From CAVSRC01 sp963798195 (GTDB lineage: Bacteria; Pseudomonadota; Alphaproteobacteria; Rhizobiales; Kaistiaceae): a stretch of DNA of 64,000 nt. Under the pieces are notes generated by a model. The model was not told the origin of the DNA and did no database searches. It saw only the letters and a program-made list of their open reading frames with translations. The stretch lies in NCBI GenBank assembly GCA_963798195.1, contig CAWCSF010000001.1, positions 62,001 through 126,000 of the forward strand. Direction: 5' to 3'. The position numbers and the translations under genes are program-made. Below, one piece after another: positions 8,549 to 18,945 of the stretch (the first letter of the stretch is position 1; every line of letters begins with the position of its first letter).

Positions 8549-9439
8549 ATGAATCAGGCGAATCTCGAGCCGACTTGGAATGGCGTCTTCATGAACCTCG
8601 ATCGGGCGATTGAGCGCCGCCGGCACATGGAACGTCAGTTGGCCATCCTTGGCGTTGCCGACCGGTATGCACGATATGCGTCAGTCGACGGAATCTCTTT
8701 GCAACGTCAGACGTCGCGGCGGAGCGCGGGAGAGATAGGCATTTTCCGCTCTAACCTCGATGTCCTGGAGCGGGCAAGGGATTCCGGTCGGGCAGTGCAT
8801 ATCATGGAGGACGATGTTGTCCTGTGTGACCTCACAATTCCGGCGATCGACTTTGCGGTCTCCGGAGCGCTGCTTGATGAGTATGACGTCGTTTTCACGG
8901 AAATGTACGTTAGCCGAAGCGTCCCCATCCTGAAGACGCTTCACAAACTTTACAGGCAAGCCCTGGCGCAGGGTGGAGGAAGCATCGAGCGGCTCGACCA
9001 GATACGCGTGATAGATGCCCGTGAAATCTATTTGTTCGGCTCGACCTCCTATCTCGTCGGGCCCCGAAACATCGATCGCGTGCTTCAAGTGCTGCACCGT
9101 GAATGGGACCGCGGCCCGTCAATGCCTCTGGACACGACCATCCAGCGGGCGGCCCGCGCAAAGCAACTTCGGCTGGGCTGCTTCTTCCCCTTCCTGAGCA
9201 CTGTCCATTTGGAGCTGAACCAGTCGTCAGACGCCGGGCGAGAGGAATCGCCGGATGACAGCCTGGTTCAGAGCATTCTGCGATACGCTTTCTTTGCGAA
9301 AAGAGACATCGAGGGCGTCGCGCTTCCCCTGCTGTCCCGGGTCTTGGCGCGGAACGATCGCGCCAAAGGCGATGCAATCTTCGAGCTGTTCGCCGGAGTC
9401 ATGCGCTATCATCTCCGCAACGAATTGGAGCGGGAATGA
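8549..9439 (+). CDS. Glycosyltransferase family 25 (LPS/LOS-type)
   Basis: This 296-residue protein fits GT25, the family of lipooligosaccharide galactosyl and glucosyl transferases. It has an N-terminal FMNLDRAIERR near 14-24, SAGEIGIFRSNL at 59-70 (matching the family's gEiGc..SH block) and the acidic EDD at 87-89 in HIMEDDV. SYLVGP in the second half fits the family pattern. It would transfer a sugar in surface glycan or LPS-type core synthesis at the inner face of the cytoplasmic membrane. It follows the ACP gene after 80 bp and precedes the sulfotransferase gene, whose frame opens inside it but whose real start lies 55 bp after its stop. The sugar specificity is unknown. Confidence 0.82.
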   Translation: MNQANLEPTWNGVFMNLDRAIERRRHMERQLAILGVADRYARYASVDGISLQRQTSRRSAGEIGIFRSNLDVLERARDSGRAVHIMEDDVVLCDLTIPAIDFAVSGALLDEYDVVFTEMYVSRSVPILKTLHKLYRQALAQGGGSIERLDQIRVIDAREIYLFGSTSYLVGPRNIDRVLQVLHREWDRGPSMPLDTTIQRAARAKQLRLGCFFPFLSTVHLELNQSSDAGREESPDDSLVQSILRYAFFAKRDIEGVALPLLSRVLARNDRAKGDAIFELFAGVMRYHLRNELERE

Positions 9440-9494
9440 TATCGCTCTGCGCCTTGTCCGCTCGCAGGCGCTTCCGGATCGCGCCGCCCCGAAG

Positions 9495-10238
9495 ATGAAC
9501 GTTGGTTCGTCTCGCGTCATCTATGATCGACCCCTCGATCGTTTTTTTGGGCCGTCGTACGATTTTCCGCGATTTGTGGGCGAGGGGTCGGCATATCTGA
9601 TCGCCTCGACTCCCCGCACCGGCAGCCAGTATCTGGCGGAACTGCTGTTCGCCACCCGCAGGTTAGGTGCGCCGCTGGAGTACTTTAAGCCCGCGAATTT
9701 CTGGCGATGGCGCAGGGAAGTCAGCGCGGCCGATCCCGTCGCGACCGTTGAGGCAATCCGGGCCAGGCGGACAAGTCCAAATGGATGGTTTGGAGTAAAG
9801 GCTCATTGGCCTTCTTTCCGATATCTGAAATCCATCTCCAACCTCGCATTCGATCGTTACGTCTGGACACGAAGGTCCGACGTTGTTGATCAGGCGATTT
9901 CCCTCGTTATCGCTTACCAGACCGGTGCATGGACGAGCCACCATGTTCGACAGGCCGAGCCGAAGTACGATGGAGTGGCTCTCAAACGGGCAGTATCAAC
10001 GCTTCGCGCATTGGACTCGGAGTGGGCGAATTTCTTCGCGGGCAGCGGAATAACGCCGTTGATCGTGAACTATGAAACCCTGGTCACTGATCCGCTGGCA
10101 TCGGTCAATCAGATCTGTGATTCTTTCGGTGTCATGCCGGCGAGCCAGATCGAGACAGGCATGCAACGCCAAAGCAGTTTCGAGAACCATGAATGGCGGA
10201 TACGCTTTGAAGCTGAGACTGGAATGCGCGAGCCATAG
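9495..10238 (+). CDS. Stf0-type sulfotransferase
   Basis: This is a PAPS-dependent sulfotransferase of 247 residues. The phosphosulfate-binding loop is ASTPRTGSQYLAELL near 37-51 (motif PRTGS), and a second PAPS-contact region RRSDVVDQAISLV lies about 80-90 residues later. Length and motifs fit the Stf0 family (mycobacterial trehalose 2-sulfotransferase type) rather than NodH. I chose the ATG at 9495 because the protein then has family length; the frame is open further upstream but overlaps the GT25 gene. The likely substrate is a sugar hydroxyl of the glycan or glycolipid built by this locus. No PAPS synthesis genes are visible in the window. Confidence 0.85.
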   Translation: MNVGSSRVIYDRPLDRFFGPSYDFPRFVGEGSAYLIASTPRTGSQYLAELLFATRRLGAPLEYFKPANFWRWRREVSAADPVATVEAIRARRTSPNGWFGVKAHWPSFRYLKSISNLAFDRYVWTRRSDVVDQAISLVIAYQTGAWTSHHVRQAEPKYDGVALKRAVSTLRALDSEWANFFAGSGITPLIVNYETLVTDPLASVNQICDSFGVMPASQIETGMQRQSSFENHEWRIRFEAETGMREP

Positions 10239-10276
10239 CGGTTGCGTCGGATCAGACTGGAGACCAAAGAGATCAC

Positions 10277-11281
10277 ATGAAGGTCAAGCAGCGATCAGTG
10301 GCACGCGCCAAACGGCCCCTGATCAGCCGCGACGACCTGTCGTTCCTCTTGGAGTTTCCGGCGCTGGCTTTCGCCGCCTGCTGCATCGCCGAAAAGGGGT
10401 GGCACAGGTTCTGTCTTCGACTTGAAATGCTGAAATCCCGCCTTGGCGCGTTTTCGACGGCAAGGATAATTCGTGGCCTGACGCTGATTCAGGGAAACGC
10501 CAAGGAGGCCGATGCGTTCGACATAGCCTCCATGCGAAGCGAACATCACATACAGATCATCCGGGACTATTTCTGGCGTTGGACGCCGGAAATTGTCCTC
10601 CTTGGTCGTGAACATGTCGATACGGCGCTCGGCGGCAAGCGCGGCGCGGTCCTTTGGGTCGCCCACTTTTGCTTCAACGCACTGGCGACCAAGAAAGCAT
10701 TCCATTCGGCGGGCTATGCCGTTTCCCACCTGAGCAGGCCAGAGCACGGCTTCTCGAAATCCAGGTTCGGCATAGCCGTGCTCAACCCGATTCGGGTCAA
10801 AGCCGAACTCCGCTACCTGCGCGAAAGAATCATTATCGACCGCGCCAACCTGGCGATGTCCTTACGCAAAGCGCAGAAGAAGTTGGCGCGGAATGAGATC
10901 GTTTCGATGACAGCGGGCGCCTGGGAGGGTGCGCGCGTGGCCACCGTGGACGCTGGTCGCTGCGAAATCGATCTGGCAACCGGCGCGCCCGGGCTCGCGT
11001 TGCTTACAGGTGCTGCGCTTCTGCCGGTGATTACAATTCGGGATGATGCGACCGGCCAGATGCTTGTCATCGTGAAACCGCCCCTCAATACCGACGTCGC
11101 CGCCAGATCGGAAGAGGCCGTCCTGTCCCTCTCACAGGCCTTCATGGACCAGGTCATGCCGTATGTGCGTGAGCACCCCATGCAATGGCGCGACTGGGAG
11201 AAAATTCGGCCGTCTTCCTCGGCCAGCGGGCAGGTCGATGCGCGCTGGAAGAGCGCGCCAGAGACACGATCCGAAAGTTGA
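10277..11281 (+). CDS. LpxL/HtrB-like lipid acyltransferase
   Basis: This 334-residue protein resembles lysophospholipid/lipid A late acyltransferases, which move acyl chains from ACP to a glycolipid at the inner membrane. The catalytic-site region reads VAHFCFNALATKK near 130-142. The His is in place, but the acidic residue of the HX4(D/E) motif aligns with alanine. Further blocks are SMTAGAWEG, LATGAPGLALLTGAALLPV near 235-253 and a C-terminal REHPMQWRDWEKI typical of the family. ATG 10277 follows the Stf0 stop by 38 nt. In context it is the candidate enzyme for attaching the ACP-bound, P450-modified chain to the glycan. The missing acidic residue makes catalysis uncertain. The next gene is convergent. 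Confidence 0.75.
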   Translation: MKVKQRSVARAKRPLISRDDLSFLLEFPALAFAACCIAEKGWHRFCLRLEMLKSRLGAFSTARIIRGLTLIQGNAKEADAFDIASMRSEHHIQIIRDYFWRWTPEIVLLGREHVDTALGGKRGAVLWVAHFCFNALATKKAFHSAGYAVSHLSRPEHGFSKSRFGIAVLNPIRVKAELRYLRERIIIDRANLAMSLRKAQKKLARNEIVSMTAGAWEGARVATVDAGRCEIDLATGAPGLALLTGAALLPVITIRDDATGQMLVIVKPPLNTDVAARSEEAVLSLSQAFMDQVMPYVREHPMQWRDWEKIRPSSSASGQVDARWKSAPETRSES

Positions 11282-11395
11282 CCGGCCCCGGCACGATCGC
11301 GGGCTGAAGTAGCCGCGACGGTGCCCAGCCGCCGCGCGATCTCGGTGGTCAGGCGGCGGTTCCACTTCTCGGCTCGCTTGCCTGCGCGGTGCCCT

Positions 11396-12151
11396 TCAGC
11401 GAAAGAAACGCTGCATCAGCGCGTTGAACGCGTCGGGCGTCTCGTAGGGCGAGCAGTGCCCGGCGCGCTGCAGGATGTGGAGTTCGGCATCGGGCAGCAT
11501 GGAGGCGATCTCCTCCGACCGGTCGACGGGGATGATCGTGTCTTCCATGCCGGTGATCACGATCGTCGGGCAGGTGATATCCTTCAAGTGCTCCCGGGTG
11601 TCGCGGCGCTCGATGATCGCCTCTGTCTGCTTGCGCAGCACATCGAGACCGAGATCGAGAAACGCGTCGGCAAGGCTGCTCTGAAGGTCGGGATCGACCG
11701 TGGCGCTGGCGATGGCGAGCTTGATCTGGCTCTGACGCCAGGCAAAGGGCATGCCGTTTCGTTCGGCCTCCGCCAGCACGCGGCGTCGCGTCGCAGCGCT
11801 CTCCGGTTCCTCGGCGCGGGCGGTGGTGCTGATCAGGCCGAGGCGACGTACGCGATCGCGTACCAGCGGGTAGAGCTCGAATACGATGTAGCCGCCCATG
11901 GACCATCCGACGAGATCGAAGCGCTCGGGCAGCCGCGTCGCTATTTCTTCCGCCATGGCACGCATCGACGGGAGCCCGTAGTGCCAGTCGGGCGTGATGA
12001 CCTCACGGTCGGTGAAGAAATCGGTCTGGTGCCGCCAGGCGACCGGCGTCGTCATGCGCCCGGCGATCAGGACCAGCGGCGGCGGCGACGCCACGGCGCG
12101 GCGCTCGCCTTCCGAGGCCTTTTCGTTCTCCCGCCCAGATAGCTCAGTCAT
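11396..12151 (-). CDS. Alpha/beta hydrolase
   Basis: This 251-residue alpha/beta-fold hydrolase has the nucleophile elbow GWSMGG near 99-104 (Ser101) and the catalytic His in RAGHCSPYE near 230. TIVITGMEDTIIP near 195-207 carries the usual acidic residue. It belongs to the broad esterase, lactonase and peptidase group. Its ATG overlaps the stop of the upstream ABC ATPase gene by 4 nt (ATGA), so it is the last gene of the dipeptide transporter operon. A plausible job is cytoplasmic cleavage of the imported substrate, but the substrate is unknown. Confidence 0.85.
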   Translation of the reverse strand: MTELSGRENEKASEGERRAVASPPPLVLIAGRMTTPVAWRHQTDFFTDREVITPDWHYGLPSMRAMAEEIATRLPERFDLVGWSMGGYIVFELYPLVRDRVRRLGLISTTARAEEPESAATRRRVLAEAERNGMPFAWRQSQIKLAIASATVDPDLQSSLADAFLDLGLDVLRKQTEAIIERRDTREHLKDITCPTIVITGMEDTIIPVDRSEEIASMLPDAELHILQRAGHCSPYETPDAFNALMQRFFR

Positions 12152-13127
12152 TTCGTCTCCACGAGATGGCAGGCCGCCCGCGACCCGTCTGCGGTTTCAA
12201 GGAGTTCAGGGCGTTCGACGGCGCAGCGCGGGATCGCGACCGGGCAGCGCGAGCGGAAGGCGCAACCGGCAGGCAACGTCGCGACACTCGGCGGATCGCC
12301 GGTCAGCAGATCGCGGCTACGTCGGGCGCGCGGGTGCGTGGGCGGCGCGGAGGCGAGCAGGGCCTTGGTGTAAGGGTGCTTGGGCGAGGCGAATAACGTG
12401 CGCTTTTCGGCGATTTCGACGATGCGGCCGAGATACATGACGGCGATGCGCCGGCTGACGTGGCGGATGACCGAAAGGTCATGCGAGACGAAGATCAGCG
12501 TCAGCCCGGACTTGTCCTGCAGGTCCATGATGAGGTTGAGCACCTGCGCCTGAACGGAGACGTCCAGTGCCGAGACCGGTTCGTCGGCAACGATGACGTC
12601 GGGCTTCAGCGCAAGCGCGCGCGCGATGGCAATGCGCTGGCGCTGCCCGCCGGAAAACTCGTGAGGGTAGGATGCCGTCGCTTCGCGCGGCAGGCCGACC
12701 TGGCCGAAGATCGCCTGAACCCGCTCCTGGCGTTCGGCGTGGGTGCCGACATGAAAATTCAGCAGCGGCTCTTCGACGATACGGCCGGCGGTCATGCGCG
12801 GATTGAGGGAGGTGTACGGGTCCTGAAAGACCATCTGCACGCGTGAGCGGAAGGTTTTGAGCACGGATCCCCGGGCGTCGGCTGTGTCGCTGCCGTCGAG
12901 GCGGATCGCGCCGGCGCTCGGGGCTTCCAGACGCGTGATCAGGCGGGCGAGGGTGGACTTGCCGCAGCCGCTTTCGCCGACGAGGCCGAGAGTCTCGTGG
13001 CGCTCGACGTTGAAGCTGACGCCGTTCACCGCGTGGATATCCTTCGGCGGTTGCAGGAAGCCGCGGCGGACGTGGTACGTCTTCTCCACACCATCGAGCG
13101 CCAGGATCGGATCGCGGAGTGGCGCGT

Positions 13128-13131
<4 letters not shown>
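12148..13131 (-). CDS. Dipeptide/oligopeptide ABC transporter ATP-binding protein, DppF/OppF type
   Basis: This ATPase subunit of a peptide-type importer has 327 residues. It has Walker A GESGCGKST near 45-53, the Q-loop VFQDPYTSLNPR, the ABC signature EFSGGQRQR, Walker B VIVADEPVSALD and H-loop FVSHDLSV. The C-terminal oligopeptide-transporter extension has the cysteine cluster CAFRSRCPVAIPRC that can bind an iron-sulfur cluster in this subfamily. I chose the ATG at 13131 (MNAPLRDP) because it overlaps the preceding ATPase stop by 4 nt; the frame opens further upstream inside that gene. It works with the partner ATPase at 13128-14144. Confidence 0.92.
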
Positions 13132-14140
<1,009 letters not shown>

Positions 14141-14144
<4 letters not shown>

Positions 14145-15010
14145 GCCGCGATCCTCCGCGCGACCCTGGGATCGAGGATGTCGCGGAACTGGTCGCCGAG
14201 TACGTTGACGCTCAGCACCAGAAGCGACAGGAAAACGCCGGGGAAGGCGATGAGATAGGGCGCGATCTGGATATAGGTGCGCGCTTCCGCGATCATCGAG
14301 CCCCAGCTCGGCAGCGCCGAGCCGCCGATCCCGAGGAAGCTCAGGACCGCTTCGGTGATGATGGCGGATGCGCAGACATAGGTCGCCTGCACCGTGACCG
14401 TGGCCACGGTATTGGGCACGATATGGCGAAGCAGGATCAGCGGCGTCGGCGTGCCGATCGATACGGCAGCGGAAACGAACGCCTGCTGGCGCACCGACAG
14501 GGTGACGCTTCGTGTCAGGCGGATCATGCGGGGAATTTCGGGGATCGCGATCGCAGTGATGACGGTCGCGCGGCCGCCACCGAGGAGAGCGACCAGCGCC
14601 ACCGCCAGAAGGATGCCCGGTATGGCCATCATGCCGTCGACAACCGGCATCATCACGCGGTCGAGCGTGCGGAAGTAGCCGGACATCACTCCGAAGGCGA
14701 GGCCGATGACCGAGGCGATGACGGCGACGGAAAACCCGGTCACCAGAGAAGGGCGCGTTCCGTACATGACGCGGGCGAAGACATCGCGCCCGAGATGGTC
14801 GGTGCCGAAGGGATGACCGGCTGTGCCGGGCAGCTTGAGGCGGTTGACCGGGTCGATCGACTGCGGGTCCATGACCAGGGCGGGCGCGAAGATCGCGATC
14901 AGCACGAAGACGATCAGCAGAAGCAGGCAGAACAATGCCGTCGGACTGAGCCGTGCAAGCAGCGCAAGGCTCTTCGGCATGGCCGGCGCGGGCAGGGTCT
15001 CGACGGCCAC
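14141..15010 (-). CDS. Dipeptide-type ABC transporter permease, DppC/OppC type
   Basis: This 289-residue permease has about six membrane segments. The N-terminal DppC-type stretch HPFGTDHLGRDVFARVMYGTR lies near 66-86, and the EAA loop region is SIGTPTPLILLRHIVPN near 188-204. The start is a GTG at 15010, three bases after the stop of the DppB-type gene; an ATG ten codons later (14980) is an alternative. It forms the membrane channel with the neighbouring DppB-type subunit. Confidence 0.9.
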
Positions 15011-15013
15011 CGG

Positions 15014-15955
15014 CTACATCCTGATTCGCGGGTCGAAGAGCGCGTAGCTCAGGTCGACCAGGATGTTCACGAACACCAGCGTCACGGAGAAAAACAGGAT
15101 GACGCCCTGCACGATCGGGTAGTCGCGGCGCACCACCGCATCGACCGTAAGCCGCCCGAGGCCGGGCAGGTTGAACACCGACTCGGTCACCACCACGCCG
15201 CCGACGAGGATGGCGAAGCCGATGCCGATGACGGTGGCGATGGGCACGCCGGCGTTCTTCAGCGCGTGCACGATGAGGATGCGCAGCATGCCGAGGCCCT
15301 TGGCGCGCGCCGTGCGGACGTAATCCTCGCCGAGAATCTCGATCATGCTGGCGCGGGTAACGCGGGCGATCAGCGCGGCGAAGACGAGACCAAGTGCGAT
15401 CGACGGCAGCGTCAGGCTTTGCAGGGAGGGGAGCAGCCCCTTGGCGAGCGGCTTGTAGCCCTGCACCGGAAACCATTTGAGCTTGATGGCGAAGACGTAC
15501 ATCAGCCCATAGCCGATGACGAAGACCGGAATCGAGAAGCCGAGCACGCTGCCCAGCATCGCGGCGTTATCGATCCAGGTGCGGGCCTTGTAGGCAGCCA
15601 GGACGCCGAGCGGGATGGCGATCAGGATCGCCAGGATCATCGTGCACAGCGCCAGCATGAAGGTCGGCTCGATACGCTGGAGGATGAGCTTGCTGACCGG
15701 CTGGTTCGAGAAGACCGAAACACCGAGATCGCCGTGCGCGAGGCCGCCAACCCATTGGGCGAACTGCACCGCCAGCGGCGCGTTCAGGTTCATCTTCTCG
15801 CGTATCAGCTCGACCTGCTGCGGCGAGGCGTTGTCGCCGGCGATCAGGACCGCCGGATCGCCGGGCGCGAGGTGGATGAGCGAGAAGATGAAGATCGCGA
15901 CGAATGCGAGGATGGGGATCGCCGCCAGAAGCCGCCCGATGATGTAGCGCAACAT
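15014..15955 (-). CDS. Dipeptide-type ABC transporter permease, DppB/OppB type
   Basis: This 313-residue inner-membrane permease begins with MLRYIIGRLLAAIPILAFVA, a typical DppB/GsiC N-terminus. It has six predicted membrane helices and the EAA-loop sequence ARAKGLGMLRILIVHALKN near 216-234. The C-terminal LSYALFDPRIRM is the family ending. It follows the (frameshifted) binding-protein gene after about 70 bp and precedes the DppC-type gene by 3 bp. Confidence 0.92.
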   Translation of the reverse strand: MLRYIIGRLLAAIPILAFVAIFIFSLIHLAPGDPAVLIAGDNASPQQVELIREKMNLNAPLAVQFAQWVGGLAHGDLGVSVFSNQPVSKLILQRIEPTFMLALCTMILAILIAIPLGVLAAYKARTWIDNAAMLGSVLGFSIPVFVIGYGLMYVFAIKLKWFPVQGYKPLAKGLLPSLQSLTLPSIALGLVFAALIARVTRASMIEILGEDYVRTARAKGLGMLRILIVHALKNAGVPIATVIGIGFAILVGGVVVTESVFNLPGLGRLTVDAVVRRDYPIVQGVILFFSVTLVFVNILVDLSYALFDPRIRM

Positions 15956-16027
15956 GGAGTGCTCCGTCGCCGATGGGACGCGTGGCGGCCGGATCGGCCC
16001 GCCGCCACGCGCCCGGGAGGAGTCAGC

Positions 16028-17624
16028 TTACTCCGCGGTCTTCTCTACGTTCCAGAAGAACGGCACCGGGGCGGTCAGCCAGCCCTTGGTGTCGGTGCGA
16101 TGCGCGCTGAGCTGGTTGATCTTGCCGAGCGTAACGAACGGCACGATGTCCCATGCCACTTCCTGCATGTGCTCGGCGAGCTTCTTCTGTTCCGCCGGAT
16201 CGGTGGACGAAGCGTAGGCGGCGAGCGTCTTCTGCAGGTCCTCGGAGCAGGCCCAGCCGAACCAGCCGTCGCCGCAGGCACCCGTCACGAAGACGTTGGT
16301 CAGCGGATTCATCAGGTCCGTGCCGGACCAGCCGGTAACGAAGATGTGCCAGCCGCCCTCGGTCACCGGCGCCTTGCTTGCGCGCCGCGAGGCGACGGTC
16401 GCCCAGTCGGTGAGCTGATCGTCGACCTTGAACCCGACACGCTTCAATGCCTCCGCCAGAACGTAGGAGAAGTCGGAGTTCGTCTTGATGTCGGTCGGGT
16501 GGATGATGACGATCGGCGTACCGTCGTAGTTGGCCTCCTTGAGGAGTTGCTTCGCCTTTTCCTCGTCCTTGCGGATCATGGCCTTGGCGCCGACGTCGAA
16601 TTCCAGCGGGTTGCCGCAGGTGAAGATCGCGCCGCACTCTGCGTAGAGTTCCTTGCGGTCGCCCATGTTGGCCTGATGGAATTCGGCCTGGTCGACCGCG
16701 TACATCACCGCCTGGCGGATCAGCTTGTTGTCGAACGGGGGCTGCAGGTGGTTGAGCACGATCTGCGAGCTGCCGCCCACCGGGTCGTAGGCATAGGCAA
16801 CCGCCTGGTCGCTGCCTTCGACCAGAGGCAGCATGTCGGGGGGGAGCACCTCGATCCAGTCGATCTCGCCGTTCAGCATCGCGTTCACGGCGGTGACGGT
16901 GTCGGGGATGTAGTCGGCCTCGACGCGGTCGACCTTCGCCACTTTGCCGCCGGCGGCGCCGCTCGGCGGCTCCTTGCGCGGCACGTAGCCGTCGAACTTG
17001 TCGAAGACGATCTTCGAGCCGGGCACCCATTCATCGACGTTCAGCTTGAACGGGCCGGAGCCGATGTATTCGGTGATGGCGGTGTTCGGATCGGTGTTGG
17101 CGAGGCGCTCCGGCATCATGAAGGGCACGGTCGACGAGATCTTGCCGAGGGCTTGCAGCACGAAGCCCCACGGCTCGGAAAGGTTGATCTTGAAGGTCTT
17201 GTCGTTGACCGCCTCGAAGCCGGCGACCTTCTTCATCATCATCTTGCCGATGGAGTCCTTCTGGCCCCAGCGTTTGATCGAAGCGATGCAATCCGCCGAA
17301 GTGACCGGCTTGCCGTCATGCCACAGTGAGCCCGTCGCGGAGCGTCATGGTGTAGGTCTTGCCGTCGTCGCTGACCGTCCAGGTGTCGACCATCTGCGGC
17401 TGGACCTCGAAGTTGCCATCGGTCGAGAACAGCGTGTCCCAGACCATGTAGGCGGCGTTGCGCACCGTGTAGTTCGTCGTCCAGATCGGATCGAACTCCT
17501 TGATGTCGCCGTTCATGCGCAGGTGCAGGACCGTTTCGGCGCTGGCCGGTATGGCGCTGCCGGCGATGGCGAGCGCGACAGCGCCGCCCATCATCCAGGC
17601 TGTCAGTGATTTCCGAAGTGTCAT
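16028..17624 (-). pseudogene. Peptide-type ABC substrate-binding protein, interrupted by a one-base frameshift
   Basis: Two reading frames together make one SBP_bac_5 (DppA/OppA) protein of about 530 residues. The first frame (from the ATG at 17624) gives a Sec signal peptide (cleavage near ASA-ET, residue 29) and the start of the mature protein up to LRDGLT. It then hits a TGA at about 17318. Shifting by one base near 17324 lets the reading continue as WHDGKPVTSADCIASIKRW, which is the normal family sequence, and then through an intact C-terminal portion to 16028. The change is equivalent to one extra base in the run read as ACTGTGG on the minus strand. It may be a true inactivation, an error in the assembly, or less likely programmed. 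A good ribosome site (AGGGAGGTGG) precedes the ATG. The remaining operon genes are intact. Confidence 0.85.
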
Positions 17625-17657
17625 TGTCCACCTCCCTAGTGGTTCTTGGCTTGTCGT

Positions 17658-18875
17658 TCAGGCGACGTTGGTGCGCTGTGGGCGCGATTGGCCTCTCGTC
17701 AGTACGGAAAGCTTGGGTGAGAAGAACTCGTGCAAAGGAAGCAGCGCCGCGCCGAGGGCGGCGGCGTTGCGGCCGAGCACGCTGCGTGCGATGCGCGGCG
17801 GCGCGATCGGTAGCGGCGAGCGTTCGATGCCTTCGGCGGTCGCCGCGACCAGCCGGTCGAGAAGCGCGCTTGGCAGATCGGCGTCGATGATCACCGCCTC
17901 GAGATCGTTCAGCGCTTGCACGCCGGCAATGGCGACGACCAGTGCAGCGGCAGCATCCTGAAGCCATGCCTCGACGACATCGCGGTGGGTTTCGGCGGCG
18001 TGCTGGATTTCGGCGGCGGAGCGGATTTCACACCCGGCATCGCGCAGCCGGCGGTACAGGCTGATCAGTGACGCACGCTCCTGGAGCGGCACCCAGCCGG
18101 AGCCGTCCGCGGCCGGAACCGGGACGCTCGCGAGTTGCGCGGCGCGTCCAGTGTGACCGAGCTGGCTCTCGCCATGCAGCACGAGGCCGGCGCCGACGAA
18201 CGCACCAATGAAGATGCTGACGAAAGCGGTCGGCGCGGCGCTTCCGCCGGCCATCAGCTCGGCGACCGCGGACGCCGCCCCGTCCGACTCGATGAAGATC
18301 GGCAGGTCGGTAATCCGTTCGAGATGGGCGCGGAGATCGACATCGCGCCAGAACGTCGTCGCGTCATCCACGCCGCCGAGGGCGCGGCCAAGTTCGGTCA
18401 TGAACGCGGGCATACCGACGCCGACCCCGACGACCCGGCTGCTATCGATGCCTTGGGACCCGATGAAGGCCGTGACCTGCGTGATGGTATCGGCGATCGC
18501 CGAGACGACGGTCTCCACGTCCGGCCGGGCGTACTCGTTGACGACGCGATGAACCGTGTGGCCGGCAAAATCGACCAGCAGTGTCTCCACGCTGCGGCGG
18601 CCGACCTTGATGCCAATGGCGTAGGCCCCATCGGGGCGCAGGGTGAAAAGCGTCGAAGGGAAACCGATCGCGCCGGTCCGGCGTCCGTCCTCGCGGGCGA
18701 ATCCGGAGCGTACAAGACCATCAACGATGGTGTTCACCGCCTGCGGCGTCAGGGCTACCCGGCGCGCGATTTCCGGCTTCGAAACAGGGCCGGTCCGGCG
18801 CATCTCCAGAAGCACGGCGCGTTCGTTGAAGCGACGGATGCTGCGGGCGTCGGTGGCGCCCCAATCAACGGCCAT
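17658..18875 (-). CDS. ROK-family transcriptional regulator
   Basis: This 405-residue regulator has an N-terminal MarR-like winged helix-turn-helix (about 10-75; GPVSKPEIARRVALTPQAVNTIV) followed by a ROK sugar-kinase-like domain. I picked the ATG at 18875 because GGAGGGAGG lies just upstream; the frame is open further left without a matching ribosome site. In the ROK part I see GIKVGRR in the phosphate-1 region and GAFVGAGLVLHGESQLGHTGRAAQ at the place where ROK proteins carry ExGH and zinc-binding cysteines. The zinc cysteines are not apparent. It probably represses the following transporter operon in response to a sugar or derivative; the binding-protein gene starts only 33 bp downstream. 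Confidence 0.88.
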   Translation of the reverse strand: MAVDWGATDARSIRRFNERAVLLEMRRTGPVSKPEIARRVALTPQAVNTIVDGLVRSGFAREDGRRTGAIGFPSTLFTLRPDGAYAIGIKVGRRSVETLLVDFAGHTVHRVVNEYARPDVETVVSAIADTITQVTAFIGSQGIDSSRVVGVGVGMPAFMTELGRALGGVDDATTFWRDVDLRAHLERITDLPIFIESDGAASAVAELMAGGSAAPTAFVSIFIGAFVGAGLVLHGESQLGHTGRAAQLASVPVPAADGSGWVPLQERASLISLYRRLRDAGCEIRSAAEIQHAAETHRDVVEAWLQDAAAALVVAIAGVQALNDLEAVIIDADLPSALLDRLVAATAEGIERSPLPIAPPRIARSVLGRNAAALGAALLPLHEFFSPKLSVLTRGQSRPQRTNVA

Positions 18876-18912
18876 AGGTCCTCCCTCCCGGAGGATCAGA
18901 GGTTTATCAACG

Positions 18913-18928
18913 TGCTTTCTAAAAAGCA
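18913..18928. promoter_or_regulatory. Inverted repeat, candidate ROK operator
   Basis: The sequence TGCTTT-CTAA-AAAGCA is a perfect 6-bp inverted repeat with a 4-bp centre, 38 to 53 bp upstream of the ROK start codon. AT-rich repeats of this form are the usual operators of ROK repressors, so it is a candidate autoregulatory site for the whole transporter operon. This is inferred from position and symmetry only. Confidence 0.45.
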
Positions 18929-18945
18929 ACACGGACAGCCGCCGC

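Noticed and set aside
11282..11395. A minus-strand stretch reading like EKWNRRLTTEIARRLG that might be a gene remnant
   Set aside because: It is only about 40 codons, without a start, and continues into the antisense of the acyltransferase gene. I cannot tell it from chance.
14423..17329. A 968-codon + strand frame opposite the dipeptide permease and binding-protein genes
   Set aside because: It is rich in Asp, His, Arg and Gln without any family motif and is antisense to clear transporter genes. It is a by-product of the codon pattern.
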